The position numbers and the translations under genes are program-made. DNA of 64,000 bases, from contig OZ038495.1 in the NCBI GenBank assembly GCA_964036315.1, positions 21,802,891-21,866,890 of the forward strand. The letters are read 5' to 3'. Shown here one piece after another: positions 1 to 34,470 of this stretch. The notes beneath the pieces are model-generated. The model worked only from the letters and a program-made list of their open reading frames with translations. It was not told the DNA's origin and made no database searches. Position 1 is the first letter of the stretch. The number at the start of each line of letters is the position of its first letter. Source of the DNA: Acanthosepion esculentum. Taxonomy: Eukaryota > Mollusca > Cephalopoda > Sepiida > Sepiidae.

Positions 1-407
1 GAAGGGGTCTTTACATTAGTAAGATTAAAAATTAGTTTAACCCCAAAAACAATAGGCAAAAAAATTTTTAAGTAAAAAAATCAGGTGAGTCACTTTTATC
101 AAACAGCACTGTATATGTATATATATATGTATATACATATAAGTCAAAATTATGTCCATATCTATTAGAATGAATAATGCATTGAGTGTATTGTTTTGTA
201 AAAGATCCCTTTTGTGTTCATATAATAATTCATCAATGAGTGGGGATATTATTTTCAGTCTTTTTATTAATTTCCTGCTTCAAGTTTAATGTTGATATTA
301 TTTTGTTTTGCTAATTAAATCTTTTATTGTTTAGTATAAGCATGTATATTTGTTTAAATGTATGTAACAATAAAATGGAAGACAATATTCAATTGTGTAA
401 TACGTAC

Positions 408-23550
<23,143 letters not shown>

Positions 23551-23676
23551 CTGCAAATGAAATAGATAATAATCATTAATTAAACACCCACATACAAGGA
23601 AGTGCAGAAAAAGGTTTTAATCAAACTCACTTCTCAAATGAACTTTCTTGGTTAGGACAGATTTTCAGTAATCCCT

Positions 23677-23677
<1 letters not shown>

Positions 23678-23708
<31 letters not shown>

Positions 23709-23945
23709 CAGATATATAGATAGATATGAACAGACTGAGACAGATAGATATGAACAGACTGAGACAGATAGATATGAACAGACAGAGATAAATAGATAGA
23801 AAGATATGAACATAGATAGACAGATATATAGATAGATATGAACAGACCGAGACAGATTGATATGAACAGACTGAGACAGATAGATATGAACAGACAGAGA
23901 TAAATAGATAGAAAGATATGAACATAGATAGATAGATAGATAGAT
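23678..23945. repeat. (TAGA)n with a 112-bp higher-order unit
   Basis: GATA/TAGA repeats are interrupted by GATATGAACAGACTGAGACA (24-bp period). A 112-bp compound unit occurs twice, 23709-23820 and 23821-23932, differing at only a few bases. Confidence 0.93.
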
Positions 23946-24249
23946 GTAATTCATTTCTTAGTATTTCTAAGAAACTTTAGTACAAGGAATGTTTCACTTT
24001 ACAATTATGAATCCTTTTAACTTAATTTGCATTCAACAAGAAAGGAATTCCTTTAAAATAAGTAGATACCACTGATAGCTGTTTTGTTGAGACTGTACAT
24101 ATTTTTTCAACTCCCAGATTTGGTCTGTTTGCTTAAATTAGTGGCTTCAGGAATGTATTTTGTTTGACTTTTTTTTCTCTTTGGGTATACATTTTGGATC
24201 TCTGAAGAATTAGTTCTTCATCCTTTTGTTGCTGCAACTCCATTTAAAC

Positions 24250-24490
24250 AACAACATTCAGAGGACATATAATAAGGAAAGAAACTTGGAGAATCTAACA
24301 CTTAAAGACGTAAGAGAAGCACAAGAAAATATTGAGTAGCCTGCTTGAAAAGTTTGTTAAATGGATGAGGGAAATATTACTCCAAATAAAAGAGAGGGGG
24401 TTTGTGAAGGAGAATGTATTGTGGAGAGCAACTAAAGATAGGAAGCTGTAAAGAATCATCATTGTCCACATCACATAGAAAGAGAGGAAA
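24250..24490 (+). pseudogene. LINE-A 3' end, decayed
   Basis: Readable blocks are AGAGGACATATAATAAGGAA, TTGGAGAATCTAACACTTAA and AATGGATGAGGGAAATATTA, and the end ATTGTCCACATCACATAG parallels the LINE-A ends at 10970 and 29300. Confidence 0.55.
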
Positions 24491-24824
24491 AAGCACATAG
24501 GAAAGGTAACCTGTAGAAGACTCCTTCCCTGATCCTTGGTAGAAAAATAAAAACAAAAGAATATTAAAATCAGTAAAAATGTTACACACTTCTTTGAATG
24601 ATTTTTCACATAAAGTTGTAGTTAACATTATATGAGCTGCTATTTACATGTCAAAATAGCAATCAATCTTTTTTTAAACTAAGTTTTAAAATAAACAGTC
24701 TTGACAATAAACTTTTCAGAAAGACAGATATGTAATCACCTTTTAAATACATAGCTTTAAAGTTAAAGAGACAATAAAAGATTAACCAACACAAAAAAAT
24801 AAATTTTATGTTCTCATATATATT

Positions 24825-26062
24825 ATGCCTCTTGGTTCCTTGGGGAACATAGGGCCGCAACAACACCTCTACAATGGACGCTGTTCCGGGCAATCCTCTT
24901 CAGATTGTCCCATGATATGCTGGCTGCCTTCACCTCTGCATCAACACTTCTGCACCAAGTCTGTTTTGGTTGACTCACTTTTCACTACCCTCGTGGATTC
25001 CAGTCAAGGGCTTGCCTGGTGACACTAGAAGCAGGCTTGTAGAGTGTGTGGCCGATCCATCCCCACTTCTATTTCTTGATGTCAATCTTGATCTTGTCTG
25101 GTTCTGTCCCACAGTTGGTTAGTGGAGACAACTTCCAGCCACCTAATACTGAGGATGTTCAAGAGACATCGGTTGGTAAATATCTGAAATTTGTGGGTGT
25201 TGGTCTTGGTTACTTGCCAGGTTTCTGAGCCATAAAGTAGGACTGACTTGATGTTGGCATTGAAGATCTGGATCTTGTTGCAAAGTGAGAGGGCTGTTGA
25301 TCTTCAGATTGGCCGTAGAGTGTTGAAAGCATGTTGGACTTTGTTGATTTGGCATTTGATGTCTTCATCGGTCCCCCCATTTTTACTGATGATGTTTCCC
25401 AGATAGACAAACTTATTGACTTCCTTGATGTCTTTTTGGTGTAGTCAAACTGGGTCTCGTTGTCTGTTGTTTACCCTCATGACCTTCATCTTTCTGATGT
25501 TGATTTGAAGGCCAGTCTTCTCTGCTTCTTCTGCCAAACAACTCAGCTTCTCCTGTATATTGTTGTTTGTGGGAGAGAGGGCTGATGTCATTTGCGAAGT
25601 CCAGATCTTTCAGCTGCTTCATGAAACCAGTTCTCCTGTCTGCCGTGGCCTGCCGCATTATCCTGTTGGCCACCAATAGGAAGATTGTCGGCGACAGCAG
25701 GCATCCCTGACGAATGTCAGTTTGTACTGAGAATGGTTGAGTCAGCTTCCTGCAATGGATAAATTGACAAGTGGCATCTTCATACAGTTGTTGGATGATG
25801 GTGACGAACTTTGGTGGAAAGCCATAGTGTTGCATTAGTCTCCAGATGACATCTCAGTTGACACTATCAAAAGCTTTCTGAAAGTTGATGAAGACTGAAT
25901 ACACAGAGGTCTGCTATTCCAGGGATTGTTCGATGAGGATGCGCATTGTGGTGATGTGGTCTGTGCATGATCTATCTTGCTGAAAGCCTGCCTTTTCTTC
26001 CTGAAGTGTTTTGTCCAATGCCATCATTAGTCTCTCTAGGATGATTTTTTTCAGTACTTTCC
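24825..26062 (-). pseudogene. LINE-C reverse transcriptase to C-terminus
   Basis: The minus strand reads SGKVLKKIILERLMMALDKT, AGFQQDRSCTDHI, INFQKAFDSVN (palm motif A), RQGCLLSP (motif B region), then LDFANDISPLSH where YADD-type elements have DFADD: the second catalytic Asp pair is changed to N-D. After frame breaks KSVLLYGSETW and a WDNLKRIARN-like end follow, and the 3' limit is near 24825. The order is that of an RTE/SR2-like LINE. Several stops. Together with 26058-26325 it forms a head-to-head pair. Confidence 0.85.
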
Positions 26063-26325
26063 CTGATGGAAAGACCGAGAACCAGATCAACCATATCACC
26101 ATCAGCCGAAAATGGAGAAGAAGCTTGCATGACGTCAAGGTGAAGCAGGGAGCAGACACAGCATCGGACCGCCACCTCATTGTTGCTGTCCTCAAGACCA
26201 AGCTGAGAGCCTACAATGACCGGGTTAGAAGACCATCGCACAGAAGCCTAAGAGAGAAAAAGAAAGAGAGGGGGAAAGCAGAAGAATTCAAGCTGGAACT
26301 GAGCAACAAGAACTGGGTCCTATAA
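26058..26325 (+). pseudogene. LINE-C endonuclease C-terminal segment, inverted
   Basis: The plus strand reads DGKTENQINHITISRKWRRS then LHDVKVKQGADTASDRHLIV and AVLKTKLRAYNDR. NQIDHI..S and SDHHLV (here SDRHLIV) are the last conserved blocks of the apurinic-type endonuclease in LINEs; the catalytic His of SDH is replaced by Arg here. It continues with a K/E-rich linker to 26325, then a stop. It joins the minus-strand RT within a few bases of 26060. Confidence 0.85.
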
Positions 26326-26329
26326 CTTT

Positions 26330-26990
26330 GGGTGGCAACTGGTCTGAGAGAAGGACAACTTTGAATTCAAAGCTTCCTCCTGTGAGTTAAATAGCCTCAC
26401 CAACCTGCAATTGGTTAAGTGTGGTGAGTATGGCCAAACTCCTGAAGACATGGTCAATTAGGGAGGGATTCCTCCAACAGGAAGGAGAAGATTTTGGATT
26501 TGGATTTGGATTCTTATAATTCAGATTTTTAAATCACTATGTCATCCATGCATTTTCTGAATAAAATTTTATTGCTGGATTTTGGAATTTAAAACATTCA
26601 AATTTTGGATAAGCAGATTAACACATCCTTTGAATGAGTCATTGACAAAGTTGGATTTTTAATTGTCCCAGGTAAAGTAACTTTTTTTAAAACTTTATTT
26701 TGTCTTGTCACTGGAATTGTAGCAGTATTGATGGCCTAAATCAACCCATACATTTCCTTACTTTGCAAATGTGTAACCAAATTAAACGCAAACAAGAGAA
26801 ACAACACAAAAAACTGTTTTTATAATAACAAACAATATTTATATTTATGTATGTCAATGATATACAAGCATAGGAGTTACTTCCCTTTGACTGGAATTTC
26901 TTAGAGTCCTTAATGAAGGAAATATTTTTATCTGTGCTCATAGAAAGTTGAATGAATTTGCCACTCAAAATGTTCACCATGAGAGACTAC
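26330..26990. other. Unassigned, AT-rich
   Basis: The first 100 bp may be further LINE-C linker (CAACTGGTCTGAGAGAAGGA). Beyond 26500 I see nothing except a short GGATTTGGATTT repeat at 26494. Confidence 0.4.
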
Positions 26991-27009
26991 ATCTTGTACG
27001 CCAGAGAAG

Positions 27010-27960
27010 GTAAGAGAGGTCAAAAGAGAAAGAGAGAACTTGTGTTGAAGTATCTATAATAAACCTACGTGATAGGCTCTGGGAGGCATAGACAGATTTT
27101 GGTGGAATTGTATTTTTGTTCAGCTCAGGAACTAGGTTGATGTTAATCAGACGTAGTTGAGAACATAATTTAAATATTAACTGACCAATGAGAAGTGAGA
27201 AAAATATCAAGGCTCTGTGATCCACTTTTTGCACAGATTTGCAGAAAAATTGACATTGAAAGAAAAGTGGTAGCAGAATGCAAGGCGATCCTAAGAGAAC
27301 TAGAAGTCCCACCGGGATTTATTATTGGTGGGTAGAATCTTAACAACATAAAATATGCAGAAGACATAATATTAGTGGCAGGCAAAGCTAGAAAACTGCA
27401 GGAAATCATAGACAAAGTTGTAAAGGAAATCTAGAAGAAAGGACTAACAATCAATTGTAAGAAGACAGAATGCTTAATTGTTATCAGGAGGAACAGCTGA
27501 TAATGTGAACAATGAATTGAAGATATTAAAATCAGCAAGTACAGACATTTATCTAGGAAGTATCTTAACAGATAATAGAAAAATATGACATCAAAATCCA
27601 AAGGCTCATTGGAATAGCAAAATATGTTTTCTAAAAGCTAAACAAAGTATTAAGAAACAGGAACATTTAATTAGAAACAAGAAAAAGAGTGCTGAGCTGC
27701 TATACAATATTGATAATCCTATATGGCAGTGAATGCTAGACAATTTCCCCACAGATATGTATTTATATAGAAGAATGCTGAGACTACCATAGGCAGAGCA
27801 TGTTGGTAGCAAGGATGAAGGAAAATGGAAAGAAATAGAACATGTACAAAAAGAGACGATTCAAATTTCTAATGAGGAAAGGGGGCTTTGAAAATTTGAC
27901 ACTCACAAGAACATCTCTGTCCCTCTTGTTTTGATCAAGAGGGACAGAGAAAAACAGTGA
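27010..27960 (+). pseudogene. LINE-A reverse transcriptase fragment
   Basis: The plus strand reads KAILRELEVPPGFIIGG, NLNNIKYAEDIILVAGKARK, LQEIIDKVVKEI and KKGLTINCKKTECLIV, colinear with the RT at 2454-2870. The catalytic box is YAED instead of YADD. Downstream LGSILTD, LYRRMLRLP and KKRRFKFLMRKGGFENLTLT remain across frame breaks. It ends near a short inverted repeat (CTCTGTCCCTCTTG / CAAGAGGGACAGAG) at 27916-27951. Confidence 0.8.
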
Positions 27961-28029
27961 GTAACCTATCTTACATATTTCATAGCTGTTAAAGCATATT
28001 TCTTTTGTAACAAAATTTTACTATGTCTT

Positions 28030-28800
28030 CATTTACTTTCTGGATGGCATCTTTTTATAGTTAAATTTCTGTACCTGCTTGAATCTGACATCCAAAATTT
28101 GTAGCTCATACATTTGGGCTGTGTCTCTTTTTACTGATGACCATACAATACAAGACATCCCTAATTTGTAGCTCATACATTTGGGCTGTGTCTCTTTTTA
28201 CTGATGACCATACAATACAAGACATCCCTAATTTGTAGCTCATACATTTGGGCTGTGTCTCTTTTTACTGATGACCATACAATACAAGACATCCCTAATT
28301 TGTAGCTCATACATTTTGGGCTGTGTCTCTTTTTACTGATGACCATACAATACAAGACATCCCTAATTTGTAGCTCATACATTTGGGCTGTGTCTCTTTT
28401 TACTGATGACCATACAATACAAGACATCCCAAATTTGTAGCTCATACATTTGGGCTGTGTCTCTTTTTACTGATGACCATACAATACAAGAGATTATTCT
28501 GTTCTGTCTTCTTACAATAGTCTTAGTTTCATTTAACTACCTTGTTTAATTTTATAGTTTTCTTTTGGAGACTCTAATCAGCAGTAATAAAGTGTTGTTG
28601 GAATAACTTACATTGTTAAGAAGATTATGTTCACCAATAATATATCCTGATAGGTCTTCTAGTTCTCTTACAATGATCTCACTGTATTGGATTTAAATAA
28701 ATCCGGTAAGAAAACAAAACCGTGTCTTATTCCCGTTTCTATTTTTGTGTACTTGCTAAAAACTCCTTTTCTGTCATCGAGCAGCTGGTTGGATCCCAGT
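28030..28800 (-). pseudogene. LINE-A RT fragment containing a tandem array
   Basis: The minus strand has IRIGIRHGFVFLPDLFKSN at about 28690-28745 (RQGCVFSPDLF equivalent), and further downstream the KAKCMV.S..SPKC-like segment expanded into the 67-bp array at 28101-28503. Stops throughout. Confidence 0.7.
28101..28503. repeat. Six-copy 67-bp tandem array derived from LINE-A RT
   Basis: Unit starts at 28101, 28168, 28235, 28302, 28370 and 28437 (GTAGCTCATACATTTGGGCT). Five of the six are near-identical; one has an extra T (68 bp). The unit corresponds to the RT segment after the YADD box (MYELQIR..CIVWSSVKRDTA on the minus strand). Confidence 0.95.
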
Positions 28801-28954
28801 AGATCTTACAGATTAAATATCTTTCCTAGACAAATCATGTAGGCTGAGCAATTCAAATAGTTTTTTTTTTGTGTCATATCTTCTTACCTTAACAAATGCT
28901 TTGCTTTAGGGTAAATCTATGAAACGTGGGTATAGGTGTGTTTTTGCATGTATA

Positions 28955-29300
28955 TTGCTTGGATATCATGGACCGAGCATGTGAGCAACGATGAGGTCTT
29001 ACAGAGGCTGCAAACAAGGAGAAGGCTTATACTTAACATAAGAAAGAGGTAGCTGAAGTTTCTGGGACATGTAATGTGGAAGGAGGGCCTGGAGAATCTG
29101 ATACTCATGGGTTGAGTAGACAGAAAGAGAGACAAGGGAAAGTAGCATGTGACATATCTGACAAGCTTGAGCAGGTGGATGACAGAACGTGGTCTGGGGG
29201 AGGAAGTAGAGGGAAGGAACTTGCTGAGAGCTGCAAGGGATAGAAGGAGGTGAAGAGCCATGATCGTCTATGTCCTGAAAAGACATAGCACATAAAAAGA
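28955..29300 (+). pseudogene. LINE-A 3' end, relatively well preserved
   Basis: The plus strand reads WTEHVSNDEVLQRLQTRRRL, ILNIRKR, stop, LKFLGHVMWKEGLENLILMG, then HVTYLTSLSRWMTERGLGEE and RRAMIVYVLKRHST. The last coding positions run into GACATAGCACATAAAAAG. Two stops only, so this is one of the youngest LINE-A tails here and the best template for recognising the others. Confidence 0.85.
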
Positions 29301-29686
29301 AAAGAATTGCTCACTCTAATTGCATTTTTAGAAACACAGAATTTCTTGTTTCAGTGTCTTGAACAAAACTACAGTTCTTGCTCTGTCTATATTCCCAGTT
29401 TAATACTGCTACGATCACAATTCATTAGAATTCTAATTAATTACAAGCTTAGTTACGTGTGTGCGGATCTATTATGCACGAACATACATACATACAAAAA
29501 TACAAATCACATACAACACCAAGCATTCATTGGTTAATTAATCACCACTACGTTATTATAGGCAATTTACAAATCGCAGCAATGCGACAGTTTTTGTAAT
29601 TGCTCTATTTTCAAGTAGTCAATTTTGTGCACTTTTGGGAGAAATGGATGACAGAATCTTTCTTAAGTCTCCCCAAAGCTTGCTCG

Positions 29687-29712
29687 CTGATTGGTCGATG
29701 CCAACCAATCAG
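29687..29712. promoter_or_regulatory. Inverted CCAAT-box pair
   Basis: CTGATTGGT and ACCAATCAG are perfect 9-bp inverted copies 8 bp apart. CCAAT boxes are NF-Y sites; a facing pair is typical of bidirectional or CCAAT-driven TATA-less promoters. A TTATTTAAG TATA-like element follows at about 29770 on the plus strand. Confidence 0.4.
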
Positions 29713-30061
29713 ATAGTTTGCATGTGAAGAATAATTCTTTCTGTGCAGCCATTTGGAGCCTACAGTCACTTATTTAAGCAAGAAATTACACAGAAATATC
29801 TTTCAAGAACAATCATTACAAGAGATTCTTATGAACATTCTTCCAGTGAACCTTGGAACACTAAAATAACAGATAAGGAGAGACAACTCTTGGTTAATTC
29901 AACCGTTTCTTACTTAAATGCATGCTTTCTTTCACATCGTTGTTTGATATTGTACATCTTGTTAAATACATATTTTATGTGTAACAATGTCTTTTGGTTA
30001 TCCTTTTCTGCGTCGGCCTGTTTCTTAATCTAAAGTTAAATTAATGTGGTGAAGTCCGCCA

Positions 30062-31181
30062 CACGTGTCTCATTAAGCTGATTGTCTGATGAAGTTTACA
30101 TTCATACACGTGGTTTCTTTCGCATCAAAATGAAAAATAACAAAAATAAAAAAATAAATAAAACAAATTTGTTTTAGTCCTATTTTTCAAAATAATTATA
30201 TCGAAATAATAACGCAAAAAAAACAAAAAAAACAGAAAGAAATGAAAAGATGAAATAATTCATATTGTGATGTAGAAAGAAATTCTTTGAAAGCCATTTT
30301 AATTTTGCAATTCATTGCAGGATCGTTTTGTTGGGCAAGTTTTTTGATAATTCATTTCAGAGATTAATTAATTAATTACATAAAAACAGAGAATAATGGT
30401 GTACTGTAGCATAAAAATTAACTCTGAAGGTTAGTAATTTATTTCTAATTAATTATAATTAATATTTTTATTTAATCTCAGTCTGTTCCGATCTGCCTCA
30501 GTTTTCTTTTGTTTTTGTTTCTATCCAAAGAAGAAAAAAAGAGAGATGGGGAAGACAGAAAGACATTGAGGGTAAAATGATAAAGAATATCTCCATTCGT
30601 ATCGGGGAGTTCAGTTTAATTAAGAAAAAATTTACTGTTTTATTGCTTTGAGACAAAAGTTAACATTGCTATGGTGAACTGTAAGAAACAGTCTCTCTCA
30701 GAATGCCACACGTGTGGCACGCAGGAAGAAATGAAATCACTTGTCGAACGAATCCATATGCGACATGGCTGGTTAAACACACCAAGAAGCTGTAAAAATG
30801 TTTGCATCTTTTACATCCGATATTAATATACATCTTTATTACATTTTATATACATTTTTATTGTGGTCAGATTCACTTTCCTTCTTATTTTAATTAATAA
30901 TTTTTATTTCTTGTTCTTTAACTCTACCGATTCGTAGTCATCTGTAGTGTAACGTATCATCGCAATAGCTTTTTTCTTTTTCTTTTTTTTTTACACACGT
31001 ATATCAAATACACTTTCTGATATGACATGTTATTCAGAAATTAAATCCCTCTGAATCTGAAGTCTCAACTAACGCTAAAAAATAAAAATATTTATAGTTT
31101 TTCTTTTCTATCAGAAAAAAGATTTTTGAAATAGCATGACATGTAATTTATTTAAAAAATGTTTTTTACCGCGTACACGTG
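30062..31181. promoter_or_regulatory. Four CACGTG E-boxes, one in a 16-bp palindrome
   Basis: CACGTG at 30062-30067, 30107-30112, 30709-30714 and 31176-31181. The third is the centre of TGCCACACGTGTGGCA (30704-30719), a perfect palindrome. CACGTG is bound by bHLH factors (MYC/MAX, USF, CLOCK/BMAL type). Confidence 0.4.
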
Positions 31182-33448
31182 TATTATTATTATTATTATT
31201 ATTGACCACGATTCATGAGGAAAGTGAAAACTAAACAATAGTAACGTAAAAGTACACTGAACCCATCACGAATGAAGCACTTGAATTGTAATAGATAGAC
31301 GGACGTTTTTTTAACAATTTATATCGCGTGAAAAGAACGATTCTTTTTTTTTTTTTTGCCTAGAATCGTAATATATTTTTTTTAATGTGGGAATGACGAT
31401 CACTGAATTTAAATAGGTTTTTGGGTGGGGCAAATATTTAAAAAAAAAGTGTATCTGTATTTTGATTTTGACTTATTTCTGAAAACCGCTTTTAGGCTTT
31501 TAACTTTATAACCTACGGAGTTTTGAATCAACAGTTTAAATGATTAGAGCACAAAATAAACTAAATTGGTCCGATAGGAAAAAGGAAAAATAAATGATAT
31601 GGTCAATCAAGCAAGACGAAATGAAGGTAAAAATAAACTAAGTGACGATAAACTAGTGTTTTTCTTTCTTTTTTTTATATTCATTCAATAAGGTAAAAAG
31701 CTAAAAATGGTATATTTTTATCACGACAAAATGATGAGAATTTTAGAGAATAATGAGCATGTTTAGTTTATTTCTTGATAACTTTTTATTTGCGTTTTTT
31801 AACATTTTTTATGGCCATAATTTTTAAAAATTCTCGTCATTTTTGGTGTGTTTTTATTTTTCTGAAAAAAAAAAACCCTTTTCAAATAATACAAAAAAAT
31901 AAATAAAATAAATAAAACTCCAATTTAGAATTTCTTATGTGCCTTTGTCATATTTATTTACATTGTCAAGGGCACTATTTAAGTAGTTCAATGCATTTAT
32001 TTAGATTGATTAGCGCCCTCGGGCTGCGACACTTGTCAGGAGGATTGAAAAATATTACATACTACTCAGTGGACTAATGTCATTGTCAAGAAAAAGACAC
32101 AAAAAATATCACAGAATTCTGGAAAATGTTTTCTCTCCCACTCTTTGAATTCTTTTCACTAAATGAAGAAAAAAAGTAAAAAAAAATAGAGAGAGAGGTC
32201 AAGAAGAGAGAGAAATTTTCTTGTTTAGCCGAGCGATGAAGAAATTTTACATGCATACATAGACAGGAAAAGTGATAGGTTAGTAACGTTAGTTATTAAA
32301 ATTTGAAGACGGAATTTACCTTAAATTAAATTTAATTGTATTTGTAAGTCTTCATCCGATGTTTGAATGACTGGGACCTTTTTGTTGCGTATCCGAAATA
32401 ATTTTTTGTTTTAAAACAACCGTTTTTTTGTTATTGTAGAATCTGGGACAATAATAATAATAATAATAATTTAAATAATAATAAAAAAATGACTTTTTTT
32501 GTTTTTGGTATGTAGGCAGTACTTCCTGAAAGTAAAAGAAGCGGTTTATTGTACACACCGTCACACGATCGCTTGAATTCCAAGAAACTTAGTAGCAGAA
32601 AGAATTTAACAATATGAAAACTGTAAATAAATGTATTATTGTTGTACCATTTTCCTGTTTAAGTGTATTTTTTTAGTGCTTGTTTATGTTTTGACTTTGT
32701 GAATGAGTTTTTTGTTCAAAACAAAAAAATCTGGAGTTTTAGCTTTAGGGAGAAGGAAAAAACAAAAAAAAATTAAAGTTTTTTTTTTTGTTTTTTACAT
32801 GAAAAATGTTAAAAGTTAATTTTTTCCTTTCACCGAGTGTTTTTCAGTGTTAAATTGTTAATTTTTGTGTTTGATTTTTTCCAATTTAACGGGATTCTTT
32901 AATGGGGAAAAATGTAATATTTTTAGTTAGAGAACATTTTTAATGCAGCTGACAGTCACTAATTAAGGTTTCTTTTCTTTGTATTTTATTTTGCTGTCTT
33001 TTTTTTGCTTTTTTGTTAGATTTATATTAACATTTAGGTGTAGTGATTGACTCTAATCATGGAAAAAGCTTTTTTTTTGTTTTTTGTTTTTTAAAGTAAC
33101 GTGTAGAATCCGTGTTTGTGTGTTTTTGTTTTGAAGCTCACTCCCTGAAATTTTGTTTAAAAAATGTTAATTCAGCAATAGATGACGTGTCCGTGTTCGT
33201 TGATAAATCCAAACAAGGAATTATTGGTCAACAAATCACTTTAAAGAAAGAGTGTACTTTTACTTAAAAAGTCTGTAGTGTAATTTAAGTGGGAGGATTG
33301 CATAAAAACTTGATCCAGCGCCTGTACTATTGACTAAAAAAAGTAACTTTGTTGTTAGCAATAACAAACCAATAATAATGGATGTGAACAACAAAACATT
33401 TTTTCAAGTTTGAATTGTCAAATGAGGACTTACTCTCTCTACTCTAGC

Positions 33449-33892
33449 CCTTCTTCTTCTTCTTCTTCTTCTTCTTCTTCTTCTTCTTCTTCTTCTTCTT
33501 CTTCTTCTTCTTCTTCTTCTTCTTCTTCTTNNNNNNNNNNNNNNNNNNNNNNNNNNNNNNNNNNNNNNNNNNNNNNNNNNNNNNNNNNNNNNNNNNNNNN
33601 NNNNNNNNNNNNNNNNNNNNNNNNNNNNNNNNNNNNNNNNNNNNNNNNNNNNNNNNNNNNNNNNNNNNNNNNNNNNNNNNNNNNNNNNNNNNNNNNNNNN
33701 NNNNNNNNNNNNNNNNNNNNNNNNNNNNNNTTCTTCTTCTTCTTCTTCTTCTTCTTCTTCTTCTTCTTCTTCTTCTTTTCTTCTTCTTCTTCTTCTTCTT
33801 CTTCTTCTTCTTCTTCTTCTTCTTCTTCTTCTTCTTCTTCTTCTTCTTCTTCTTCTTCTTCTTCTTCTTCTTCTTCTTCTTTCTTCTTCTTC
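33449..33892. repeat. (TTC)n microsatellite with 200-N assembly gap
   Basis: (TTC)n on both sides of N at 33531-33730. The tract ends in CTCTCACTCACACACAC. The true length is unknown. Poly-Ser, poly-Lys or poly-Arg frames across it are artefacts. Confidence 0.98.
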
Positions 33893-33909
33893 TCTCACTC
33901 ACACACACA

Positions 33910-34470
33910 CTACCAACCTTCTGTTCCTTTAGGGCGTTGGCAATCATGGCTCCCCACAATATCCTGTACTTTTTGTAGCTCTTCTTAAATAAATGTTCTT
34001 TTTGTTACCTCTCCTAAACCTTGTATTGCCATCCATTTTTTAGTGAATCTCGCTAGGTAACATGTATTTTTTTTTTTTTTACCTCTGTCCCTCTTGCCTT
34101 CATTCAATCTGTCCTGTGGATGTCAAATTTTGTAAGACCTCGAAATTTCAACTGTCTCTTTCTGATGTTAAGTAAGGGTTTCCATTGTCTCTAAAACTTC
34201 GTCGTTACTCACATGTTCAGTCCATGGTATTCTCAGCATCCTCCTGTGGAACCACATTACTGTTACTTCAAAGTATCTTCTTCATCTGTGAGGAGATTGT
34301 CCAATATTCATTGTCATATAGGAGGGCTGATATTACGTAACAGTTCAGTACTCCTTTCTTTGTTTCTAACAAAATTTTCCTGTTTCTTAATACTTTGCTT
34401 AACTTTGGGAAGGCGCATTATTCGTTATCCCAATGCGCCTCCGGATTTCAATGTCGCACTTTCCGGACCA
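33910..34470 (-). pseudogene. LINE-A 3' fragment
   Basis: Plus-strand sequence is antisense LINE-A: CGTTGGCAATCATGGC, TTGTATTGCCATCCATTTT, GAAATTTCAACTGTCTCTTT, CATGTTCAGTCCATGGTATT. On the minus strand the TEHVSN-like and KFLG-like blocks are recognisable among stops. It abuts the (TTC)n tract. Confidence 0.65.

Larger units (their letters stand above)
29310..33440. other. Repeat-poor AT-rich region without recognised gene
   Basis: About 4 kb where I find no LINE, SINE or MITE, only homopolymers and (ATT)n at 31186-31205 and (AAT)n at 32448-32470. It could hold the 5' exon and promoter of the minus-strand OXNAD1 gene, or a noncoding first exon of a plus-strand gene to the right; nothing in the sequence proves either. 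An inverted CCAAT pair and CACGTG boxes are listed separately. Confidence 0.5.

Noticed and set aside
23665..23954. Ser/Tyr/Ile-rich open frames
   Set aside because: Translations of the TAGA microsatellite.
24295..24628. Minus-strand hydrophobic open stretches (transmembrane-like)
   Set aside because: Antisense of a LINE-A tail rich in A and G; hydrophobicity comes from T-rich codons.
28101..28503. CRISPR-like regular array
   Set aside because: Units are directly abutting with no spacers and derive from a LINE; eukaryotic tandem repeat.
33404..33988. Open frames encoding poly-Ser, poly-Phe, poly-Lys/Arg/Glu across the (TTC)n tract
   Set aside because: Products of a trinucleotide repeat and an N gap; no real protein sequence.
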